A stretch of DNA of 64,000 nt from Pictodentalium vernedei (lineage: Eukaryota; Mollusca; Scaphopoda; Dentaliida; Dentaliidae): the NCBI GenBank assembly GCA_031216915.1, contig CM062292.1, positions 926,457-990,456 on the forward strand, given 5' to 3'. Both the position numbers and the translations under genes were made by a program. Position 1 is the stretch's first letter. Every line of letters starts with the position of its first letter. Under the pieces are notes generated by a model. The model was not told the origin of the DNA. It saw nothing but the letters and a program-made list of their open reading frames with translations, and did not search any database. Shown piece by piece: positions 54,758 through 64,000 of this stretch.

Positions 54758-56888
54758 GCATGCCTCCTAGTCCTCTGTCCGTACAGTGCATGCCTCCTAG
54801 TCCTCTGTCCGTACAGTGCATGCCTCCTAGTCCTCTGTCCGTACAGTGCATGCCTCCTAGTCCTCTGTCCGTACAGTGCGTGCCTCCTAGTCCTCTGTCC
54901 GTACAGTGCATGCCTCCTAGTCCTCTGTCCGTACAGTGCGTGACTCCTAGTCCTCTGTCCGTACAGTGCATGCCTCCTAGTCCTCTGTCCGTACAGTGCA
55001 TGCCTCCTAGTCCTCTGTCCGTACAGTGCATGCCTCCTAGTCCTCTGTCCGTACAGTGCATGCCTCCTAGTCCTCTGTCCGTACAGTGCGTGCCTCCTAG
55101 TCCTCTGTCCGTACAGTGCGTGCCTCCTAGTCCTCTGTCCGTACAGTGCATGCCTCCTAGTCCTCTGTCCGTACAGTGCGTGACTCCTAGTCCTCTGTCC
55201 GTACAGTGCATGCCTCCTAGTCCTCTGTCCGTACAGTGCATGCCTCCTAGTCCTCTGTCCGTACAGTGCATGCCTCCTAGTCCTCTGTCCGTACAGTGCA
55301 TGACTCCTAGTCCTCTGTCCGTACAGTGCGTGCCTCCTAGACCTCTGTCCGTACAGTGCGTGCCTCCTAGTCCTCTGTCCGTACAGTGCGTGCCTCCTAG
55401 TCCTCTGTCCGTACAGTGCGTGCCTCCTAGTCCTCTGTCCGTACTTTGCGTGCCTCCTAGTCCTCTGTCCGTACATTGCATGCCTCCTAGTCCTCTGTCC
55501 GTACAGTGCATGCCTCCTAGTCCTCTGTTCGTACAGTGCATGCCTCCTAGTCCTCTGTCCGTACAGTGCATGCCTCCTAGTCCTCTGTCCGTACAGTGCA
55601 TGCCTCCTAGTCCTCTGTCCGTACAGTGCATGCCTCCTAGTCCTCTGTCCGTACAGTGCATGCCTCCTAGTCCTCTGTCCGTACAGTGCATGCCTCCTAG
55701 TCCTCTGTCCGTACAGTGCGTGACTCCTAGTCCTCTGTCCGTACAGTGCATGCCTCCTAGTCCTCTGTCCGTACAGTGCATGCCTCCTAGTCCTCTGTCC
55801 GTACAGTGCATGCCTCCTAGTCCTCTGTCCGTACAGTGCATGACTCCTAGTCCTCTGTCCGTACAGTGCATGCCTCCTAGTCCTCTGTCCGTACAGTGCA
55901 TGCCTCCTAGTCCTCTGTCCGTACAGTGCATGCCTCCTAGTCCTCTGTCCGTACAGTGCGTGACTCCTAGTCCTCTGTCCGTACAGTGCATGCCTCCTAG
56001 TCCTCTGTCCGTACAGTGCATGCCTCCTAGTCCTCTGTCCGTACAGTGCATGCCTCCTAGTCCTCTGTCCGTACAGTGCATGACTCCTAGTCCTCTGTCC
56101 GTACAGTGCATGCCTCCTAGACCTCTGTCCGTACAGTGCGTGCCTCCTAGTCCTCTGTCCGTACAGTGCGTGCCTCCTAGTCCTCTGTCCGTACAGTGCA
56201 TGCCTCCTAGTCCTCTGTCCGTACAGTGCATGCCTCCTAGTCCTCTGTCCGTACAGTGCGTGCCTCCTAGTCCTCTGTCCGTACAGTGCGTGCCTCCTAG
56301 TCCTCTGTCCGTACAGTGCGTGACTCCTAGTCCTCTGTCCGTACAGTGCATGCCTCCTAGTTCTCTGTCCGTACAGTGCATGCCTCCTAGTCCTCTGTCC
56401 GTACAGTGCATGCCTCCTAGTCCTCTGTCCGTACAGTGCATGCCTCCTAGTCCTCTGTCCGTACAGTGCATGCCTCCTAGTCCTCTGTCCGTACAGTGCA
56501 TGCCTCCTAGACCTCTGTCCGTACAGTGCGTGCCTCCTAGTCCTCTGTCCGTACAGTGCGTGCCTCCTAGTCCTCTGTCCGTACAGTGCGTGCCTCCTAG
56601 TCCTCTGTCCGTACTTTGCGTGCCTCCTAGTCCTCTGTCCGTACAGTGCATGCCTCCTAGTCCTCTGTCCGTACAGTGCATGCCTCCTAGTCCTCTGTTC
56701 GTACAGTGCATGCCTCCTAGTCCTCTGTCCGTACAGTGCATGCCTCCTAGTCCTCTGTCCGTACAGTGCATGCCTCCTAGTGCTCTGTCCGTACAGTGCA
56801 TGCCTCCTAGTCCTCTGTCCGTACAGTGCATGCCTCCTAGTCCTCTGTCCGTACAGTGCATGCCTCCTAGTCCTCTGTCCGTACAGTG
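54758..56888. repeat. Tandem array, 71 copies of 30 bp
   Basis: The unit is GTACAGTGCATGCCTCCTAG followed by TCCTCTGTCC. Variants at a few sites (GCATGC/GCGTGC, CC/AC, ACCTCT, TACTTT, TGTTCG) allow units to be followed. Because 30 is a multiple of three and the unit has few stops, frames of over 700 codons are open on both strands (decapeptides MPPSPLSVQC on plus, MHCTDRGLGG on minus). The presence of equally long frames on opposite strands and the exact repetition argue that these are by-products, not genes. Confidence 0.97.
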
Positions 56889-56942
56889 GAAAAATTACCT
56901 AATGATGTTAAAACAAAAGTTTCGTGAATTTGTAAAATATTT

Positions 56943-57147
56943 GACGTGTGCCGCCATTCGCCCGGTGCAATTGATTGCAATTTGACGTGTGCCGCCATTC
57001 GCCCGGTGCAATTGATTGCAATTTGACGTGTGCCGCCATTCGCCCGGTGCAATTGATTGCAATTTGACGTGTGCCGCCATTCGCCCGGTGCAATTGATTG
57101 CAATTTGACGTGTGCCGCCATTCGCCCGGTGCAATTGATTGCAATTT
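56943..57147. repeat. Tandem repeat, 5 copies of 41 bp
   Basis: GACGTGTGCCGCCATTCGCC recurs at 56943, 56984, 57025, 57066 and 57107 with no differences seen. It directly follows the 30-bp array, separated by 54 bases. Confidence 0.97.
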
Positions 57148-58540
57148 TTGTGAACGAAAAGCCTTAGTTTTCTCAGTAAAGGCACATAGAGACATTGGTA
57201 TGGTACTGACAAAACATAAAGCAGTGTCTTTTTCAAAAGAATGACCAGTACCTGCTAATGTGATATCTCATAACACTGGTAAGATGCCTAAAACCCTCAA
57301 ATATTGATTCTATAGTGCTATGCTTATGCTGTAAGTTCCCATAAGTGCACTTTCATAACCTTTGTTTTAATCCCCACAGACACCCATTCTGACAAAAAGC
57401 ATGAAATTGCAGAAAATGTTTCCAAAGAGGATCAATCAGACATTTGCTTCATGAATATAGTGGTATTTGATGTTCAATATACTTGTGTGTGTGTGTGAGG
57501 GGGGGGGGGGGGGTGAAAGTTAGTCAGCTGCCAATTACTAGTATTGAAAATGTAGATCCAGGCAAATGAAAAGCAAAGAAACACCATGTCCGATGAAGAG
57601 ACAGACACACAGACAAACAGACAAGCTTGCAGTCACACATGTAGGAGGTCTACATGAGAGTACTGAATGACTTACAATGAAAAATATAGTGGAAGAGCTA
57701 GGGCAAGGTTGTTAAATTGAAAAATAACTCGGTGGACCATGAGTGCTGCAGTCTCAAAGTAGATCATAAGAAACTGAAAGTGTATGATACTAACTTCAGC
57801 CTCTAAAAACATGCTGTTCAGTCTTTCCAAATGTTTATCGTGAGCAGAAGGATTAGATATGTGTGGGAGGGGGGACTTTGTTCAGGGAAAGAGCAATAGT
57901 TCACAACTGTCACTGTAAATTTATGCTGTATCATGGGAACCATGACAGCACTAATACTAGACAACTATATTGGTAGCTATGCACAAATGCTATTCACTCA
58001 CATTTGTAATTTTATTATGTTATTTTCCACTGTAGCCCCACCCTTCCCCAAATTTGTGTTGCAGGATACTCTTTCAATGAAGGAATTTTTTCCAACATTT
58101 TGAATAACGATACAGAAGAAAAACACTTCTAAATACTAGTGAATAGAAGTGCAGTGTAGGTCTTCTGTCTGTGTTTGAATGGTGATTTTGGAGGGGGTTG
58201 GAAGATTTAGAATCCTCCCTGCCCCTAGTACTATGAGGAGAAACCATGGTTTAAATAAATATGTTAATAGGGTAAGATAGGCTGTTAGTTAGCAGCTACC
58301 AGAGGTTATAGTGTGCTCCTGGGGAATACAGTTGCTCAAGATGTGAATTTGCTTGCATGAACAGTATAGTTTTGGCAATATATAACCTTTATTGCTGGCT
58401 GTGACAAAAATGTAACTTTTCAAAACAATAAAATAGTTTGGTAAGGGATGTGGTCCCCAAATAAATATTAATTGTGAAATAATCCCCCCAAATAATAATT
58501 GAATCTGGTTTGGAACTTTGGAAGCCAAAAAATATATTTC
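57148..58540. other. No gene seen; short (GT)n and poly-G near 57483-57514
   Basis: No supported coding sequence on either strand. Confidence 0.5.
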
Positions 58541-58745
58541 CTTTCATATGGAAGTTCTGCGCAAAAATCTGATTGCACCTAATTGTGTACAAAATGGCTG
58601 CCAGCGGCCATCTTGAATTTCAGACAAAAAAACACTCGTTCTCGTCCCACGGTGATAACAAAGGTACCCAAGAAATTTTGTAAAGATCGGTTCATAAATA
58701 CAGCCTCTAGCCCGAGCCGTATTGGCATTTGCACTTACAGGTATC
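58541..58745. repeat. Dispersed repeat R2, copy 1
   Basis: Runs from TTTCATATGGAAGTTCTGCG through ATGGCTGCCAGCGGCCATCT and ACAAAGGTACCCA to CAGCCTCTAGCCCGAGCCGT. It contains a short internal palindrome AGATGGC..GCGGCCATCT-like core. A second copy is at 59306-59500. Confidence 0.85.
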
Positions 58746-59305
58746 ACAGAACTAAATATTTTCACATAGGCGACCATTATAACGTTCAGGCGGAAAAAAT
58801 ATGATCGCATCACTTTCATTTTGGCATTCAGATATCTCTGTCAAGTATAGCCCTTCAGACAACATTTTCTAAATAAGAGAGAAAAACTGAAACAAAGGGA
58901 AGTACCGGTCACGTGCACATATTTTTCAGGGAATTCCCTACAAAAACACACAAAAAGTAAATTGTTATTTTTTAGGTCCAAAAGTCATCAGATCACCCTC
59001 TTTTTTATCAGGAATATTCAACAATAATGCAAGATGTCAATAGAATGTTTCAAAGATTTATTGAAACAATATATTTTCCCAAGGCTGTTTATTTTTAGAG
59101 ATTGCATCATTTCCAAGTTCAACATTTTAAGGCGGTTAACTCTTTCAATATTTAGTCCGCGATATCTACAGTGCTGAAAGTAACACCAAATAAATCCAAG
59201 TTAGTCTAATTTGTATAATTTACGCACGAGAAAAAAACCTGTATTATATGTGATGTATCCCATTGTACTAAACATTCAAACAAATCATTATTCAAATCAG
59301 GGCTT

Positions 59306-59500
59306 TCATATGGAAGTTATGCGCAAAAATCTTATTGCACCTAATTTTGTACAGAATGGCTGCAAGCGGCCATCTTGAATTTCGGAACGGGCCCAAAAAC
59401 ACTTGTTCTTGTCCCACAGTAATAACAAAGGTACCCAGGAAGTTTCAAAAAGATCGGTTCAGAAATACAGCCTCTCGCCCGAGCCGTGTTGACGACGCGC
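59306..59500. repeat. Dispersed repeat R2, copy 2
   Basis: About 85% identical to 58541-58745, followed by GACGACGCGCCAGACGGACG and CAATACCTCAAATCTGGC, a tail seen in many dispersed repeats of this kind. Confidence 0.85.
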
Positions 59501-62139
59501 CAGACGGACGACAGACCATGACAATACCTCAAATCTGGCTTCGCCAAAGTTGAGCTAAAAATTAGTACATACTTTTGAGGGCTTCATAGGCATGATACTG
59601 GCAGTCATTTGAAAGAGATAAAGAGAAAAGCTTCATATTTGTCATTAACCTAGAATGTCACACTATAATTACAAACTGAGCACAGTCATTTAATCTTGTT
59701 ATTCTAACTTGACTTACAATACAATCTGTAACAAAGTGTACCATTAGGCAACATTAGTGCGTTAATAACACCAGAATATCTGGCAATAATTTGACATAAT
59801 GAAGGGTGCTTGTCAAAGTAAAGACTGTAGTTCTTGAGTTCCTGTTGTAAAAAAGTGTTTAGGAAAGCTTGCATTCAGTAATCTTGCGTCAATAGACTAA
59901 CATTACATATGGTGACGTTATGTTGTTAATAGTGTGTTCAAGTTGCGTGATCGGCTTTCCACTTTATTATATGCTGTGCTGTACTTACATGATAGACCAT
60001 AAGCTTTGTTACCAACAGGCATGATAACTTTCCATCCCAAGCACTGGTGCCTGCGTCCTATTTTACAAGTACAGCAGAACTTGTTTACCACAGTAAACAA
60101 GCACTCCCTTACTTCCTTGGGTTCCCAATGGGATACTTTTTGTTTTAACGTCATAGCGTAAACGTGTGTAGATAACGTACGCCAATTCCAAATACTTCTT
60201 GCATCATGGAGGACCCCAGCACGACTATCTTTTAAATTTGAACCTTGTGCAAACATCAGTTTTGAAGGCATGCATATCACAAAGGGGGCCGCGACAGGGG
60301 TACATTCCCGATGGAAATGATAGCATATCTCCATTATTTGACGTGATATTAAAAAAGAAAAATATGCACTCTTCAGTTTTCAACCTTCTATCATCTCTTC
60401 AAAAAATTGGACGTACTTTACTTTTCAGGTATATTGTCACGTGACGGCACGTGTTAGCCTTAGAATGGCGAAGCAAATCTGAAACTATGCATTCTTTACT
60501 ATTATTGTTTACGTATATTAAGTATGTGAAGTTTCAGAAACATTTGCTTGACATGTCTGAAGATATTATACACTGAAATAAATTATGTTACAATCGAACC
60601 TCCCTCTGAAATTGGCTTGAATTTAAATTTTACGTTTTTTAGGGGGTGTAATCCTTATCATACTATATCTATTGGTTCTTCAAAGTGCATCCACAAGAAG
60701 TTCCCGAGAATGTCACTAGCGATGTCGAAAAAAAAAAAATAAAAATATAAAGAACTACAATTGCTGTATGTCATTCAACTTTATTGAATGACATAAAAAA
60801 TATTTTGTACTGAACTTCATATACATGTACATCACAATTCAGTAAAATGAGGTGCATACACATGCGCAATTCTCGCAAAGAGGGTTTATTTATCTGTTTT
60901 GTCCCACAGTGAAAGTCAGTTAATCCCTTTTAAAAACAGATCAATACGAACTGAGCAAGAAAATAGCACATGATGATGGATCGTTTTCAAATTTCCAAAT
61001 TGTTGAAATTTAAATATGGCTAAGCTGCTCAGTGAATAATGACACTCGTCAAGTCAAATTTACTCCAATAAACCAACATTTACATTTGGTTAATTGATGC
61101 AAGTGTTGGTTTATTGACATTTGCAATAAGAAATTGAGAGTACAAGTAGTAAATTCTGGTGAATCGTGTTGTTACCCTTGGATTCTGTGAATTCTCTGAA
61201 AGATAATTTACAGGAATCAATTTAGATTCCCGAAACAATTTATGAAAAAGGCCTGGTGACAGTGTGAAAATTGTACATACACTGAACAGCTAAATTTATA
61301 GCAATACTCACAATGTGTTTTCCTCTTGTAAATGCTTACATCCTGATTGCAATTTTTACACCATAAAATGATTCTAAAATAATGAAAGAACAGACAATCA
61401 GCTAAATTGAAAGCAGAGACATAACTTCTCTCAGGATCCAAATAAGAGTACAGAGCCAAATAATAGTGCAGGGTGGAAAATCCCTCAAAGTGAAATAATA
61501 GTACAGACTCAAATAATAGAACAGGTTGGATTTTTCGGGAACAGAGGGGATACAGTAGGGAGCTGCTTTCTATTATTTCTTTACAAGGGGGAGGGGGCTG
61601 TTTAACCTGTATAATCAGGCTGGACCGTTTGAGAGGATCTATTTCTCCTGCTTTCCCTGCCTCCCCAAAAAACAAACTGAGAAGGGCCATGTAATGGTTC
61701 TCCGCAAACCTACATTGCCCTCATTAACAGCCTTCAAGTCCGTGTATAATTGATATAATTGTAGAATAACTCTCCTGAACCAAAAATATGGGAGCTGTTG
61801 CAGCTCTATTAGATTTTCCAAAAGACCAGGCATATTCAATACATGTACAGTGAAGTGTAGGTGGGTTTTATTCACACATTAGCCCCTTACCTAACAATTG
61901 TTACAAATCTGCAAAAAAAAAAACGCCCAGAGAAAAAAACACAAAATAAGTCTAACTTAACTACAAATATCCAAGAAATTTCTCAATATGAATATGTGTA
62001 TCATTAGAACTGGTTCATCGACCCAGTTCTAATTATATCCATATTTGTGTGGTTTTAGTGGTAAATTGGGGATTTTTTTATATACGTTAGGCTCATTAGC
62101 CCATTCACGTTATCCATACCCACAACACACACCTGAAAA
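59501..62139. other. No gene; small hairpins
   Basis: A minus-strand frame of 157 codons (61690-61217) has a Cys-rich piece (LWCKNCNQDVSIYKRKTHCE) but no recognised family, and I do not call it. At 59990-60120 is an antisense relative of the 122-bp array unit, with a CTTGTTTAC..GTAAACAAG hairpin. Short hairpins also occur at 60770-60793 and 62005-62032. Confidence 0.4.
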
Positions 62140-62600
62140 ATCACAAACCATTAGTGTTAAACCGATTAGTTGACTAATCGACGTTGATGTGATTATTAAA
62201 TTAGTCGATCCCAAAATCTGCTAGTTGAATAAGTTGATTCGTCGAACATTTGTTCCACCCAAAAACCAACACCTGAAATGCATCCAACATTGTTGTGCCA
62301 AGCATCACAAGTCAACTCCAGAGATCAAGACATCCCACAGAAATATTGCGTTTGATGTTTCCGATTGCACAATTAACACCCCTACTGACCCGAGAATAAG
62401 CCCATGGATGCGTGACGTGAACAGGGAAAAAATATATGGGTGAGCTTATTCTCGAGGGAATAGCCTGCAAGAAAATTAGGACCCAAAGTTGACATTAAAT
62501 TAGGCCACCCACGGACAAGAATTTGTTCATGGGGCTTCGACTAGTCGATCAGTAATCGATTACTGCTGGAGATCACTAATCGCTCTCGATAAAATTCAAA
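62140..62600. repeat. Dispersed repeat with ACTAATCGA/TAGTCGA motifs
   Basis: GATTAGTTGACTAATCGACG (62162-62181), TAGTCGATCC and, 350 bases on, CGACTAGTCGATCAGTAATC form an inverted, motif-rich segment that looks like the ends of a non-autonomous DNA element. No coding content. Confidence 0.45.
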
Positions 62601-63270
62601 ATCATATTTAAAAAGCATGTTCTTTATTTGTTTTTAAAGGGGTCGTTACGGACAAAGATGTAACCAGATCATTGATAACGAGGTACCCTGCCCCCACCCC
62701 ATCCCCAAATAAAAAAAACAGACCCTGGTTACGTTCACACTTATGCTGGCCTAACGCGTTAGAGGTTGACCAATATGTTGGCACACTATTATAGGCCTAT
62801 TTAGAGTGCATCTATTGTAACGTCCCGATTCGTCTCCAACAACAAACCACCAATTTCCCGAGTTAGTGATACTTCACAACTCCTGAAACCTCTGTGTTTG
62901 TTTATGAACGACGGCTTCCTAAGTTGAATCAAAACAAAAATGGGACGAGAATGTTAAATTTCATCATGAGAATGGTAGGGCACAAGAAGCCACTCCACAC
63001 AGATAAGTATCCCCCACCTGCTTTACAGCTCCATTATAATCTCGATTCTAAGAAATGTTCCCTCCCCTGTACAATAGATAAAAAAAATAACTAACACGTA
63101 ATAAAAGAAGTCATTAATTTATTAAATACTAAAAATGTTATAAATATTGTTTTTATCACTACATGTATATTCTTTATTTAAAAAATAAGAATTGACTATC
63201 ACAGTCTAGGTCAGTTGTATGCAGATGTTATTCTTCTTTTCTTCGACGAATACAAAACAACACCACTCGC
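62601..63270. other. No gene seen
   Basis: AT-rich sequence with no supported feature. Confidence 0.4.
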
Positions 63271-63715
63271 AAATCAATAATAGAAAATTTATGTAATTTA
63301 ATTCATCACTGTATGTGAGAAAAATCAACTCCAACGGTCAACAATGTCCCAATTTAGCCAGAACGTCGTGGCTTTAAAAAAAAAAACACGGCGATCTGGA
63401 TAACTGATATTTTCATTAAGCTGCACGCCCAGTTGGATCTCAAACTTCACTCAATCCCAATTGTACGGCATATTTTTCATGTATATAAAAAAATGATAAA
63501 TCTGTGTTGAGATTTTCTTTGGACTATAAAAATACTGGAATATCTCGGAATGAAGGCAGAAAATCAATAATAGTGAATTTATATAATTTAATTCATCACC
63601 GCATGTGCGAAATGCCCAAATCAACTCCAACAGTCAGCATTGGCTAAAATAGATAGAATGTCGTGGCTTTATAAAAAACGCGGCGATCTGTATAACTGAC
63701 ATTTTAGTCAAAGTT
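63271..63715. repeat. Direct duplication, two ~150-bp copies 290 bp apart
   Basis: AATCAATAATAG, TAATTTAATTCATCAC, AATCAACTCCAAC and TCGTGGCTTTA..AAAA then CGGCGATCTG recur at 63271-63420 and 63562-63715. Confidence 0.8.
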
Positions 63716-64000
63716 GTTTCATTGGAACCTGTCTTGGGCGACCTCTCTCTTGGGCGACCACTTGACTTGAACGACCGGATTCCCGATGCACCGATCGGTT
63801 TAACTCCAAATTGACCCTCCAGTGAACGACCACCAGCCTAACGCGATCGCATTTTAAAGACCGGAAGGGTATTTGTTTACCTACTATGAACGACCGGCCT
63901 GTTATGGTGCACCTAAAAACGAGTGTTCGGAAAAGAGAACGTGATAATTAAAATTTAAACAAAAAATAATTACATGTAAGTAGTTAGGGGAGCCACTCTG
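63716..64000. repeat. Possible pogo-like element end with GGGCGACC/GAACGACC repeats
   Basis: CTTGGGCGACC occurs twice at 63733-63760, then GAACGACC at 63769, 63824 and 63890. Such repeated words are common at ends of CENP-B/pogo-type elements, but the element runs out of the window. Confidence 0.3.

Noticed and set aside
54712-56985. Giant repeat proteins on either strand
   Set aside because: Open frames on opposite strands arise from a 30-bp tandem repeat; no signal for a real gene.
56867-57236. Frames containing repeated HVKLQSIAPGEWR-type peptide
   Set aside because: Three frames through the 41-bp repeat; 41 is not a multiple of three, so the peptide appears in each frame by turns.
61217-61690. 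157-codon minus-strand frame with a CKNC...CEYC piece
   Set aside because: Looks briefly like a zinc-binding segment, but the rest has no recognisable domain and no supporting context.

Overview
The window looks like repeat-rich, non-coding chromosomal DNA of an animal, most likely a marine invertebrate such as a mollusc, brachiopod, hemichordate or lancelet. This rests on eukaryotic signs: non-LTR retrotransposons of the APE/RT type, a Ty3/gypsy LTR element, a Tc1-type transposase, a tRNA-derived SINE, TTAA-flanked and palindromic MITEs, satellites, and short dispersed repeats with GGGGCATAACTCTG or GACCTTGACC cores of the kind common in such genomes. The species cannot be told from the sequence. 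I found no intact single-copy host gene; every recognisable coding stretch belongs to a mobile element and nearly all are broken.

Layout. 0.5-3.9 kb: a TIR element with no recognised transposase. 4.1-7.7 kb (-): a nearly full-length CR1/Jockey-group LINE (LINE A), then a 132-bp palindromic MITE. 8.2-9.1 kb: two tandem arrays (95 and 87 bp). 10.4-13.0 kb: a dispersed ~235-bp repeat family (R1) carrying a SINE with a 10-bp target duplication. 13.0-15.4 kb (-): a second LINE of the same type (LINE B), internally deleted and itself hit by an antisense SINE. 16.05-24.58 kb: a three-deep nest. A ~165-bp MITE related to the 0.5-3.9 kb element was hit by an 8.4-kb gypsy element (two 410-bp LTRs), whose integrase region was hit by a 5'-truncated LINE (LINE C). 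25.5-27.0 kb (-): a dead Tc1-like transposon. 27.2-30.6 kb: R1 units split by a 2.3-kb foldback element. 30.6-35.2 kb: a mosaic of decayed duplicated segments, including two minus-strand P-loop ATPase-like fragments and three plus-strand exon-like copies. 36.0-36.5 kb (-): an L2-like LINE end.

37.4-41.1 kb: tandem arrays (51, 70, 122/88 bp), two of which sit inside dispersed elements and seem to have grown from them. 42.8-46.1 kb (+): an almost intact APE-type LINE (LINE D), broken by one short tandem duplication. 47-49.3 kb: diverged local duplications. 50-52.9 kb: a ~147-bp satellite with a four-unit higher-order period. 53-54.4 kb: MITEs inserted in one another. 54.76-56.89 kb: 71 copies of a 30-bp unit with a 1,170-bp higher-order repeat. 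56.9-64 kb: small tandem and dispersed repeats and otherwise featureless sequence.

The elements do not form a pathway. Their value is as a record of nested transposition: several insertions can be ordered, two MITE insertions have their empty target visible in paralogous repeats elsewhere in the window, and most nonsense mutations in the gypsy element look like CGA to TGA decay, which suggests CpG methylation. The points most worth following up are the zinc-finger/RS-rich third coding region of the gypsy element, the decayed packaging-type ATPase fragments at 31.9-32.9 kb, and the satellites that arose inside MITE- or SINE-like elements.
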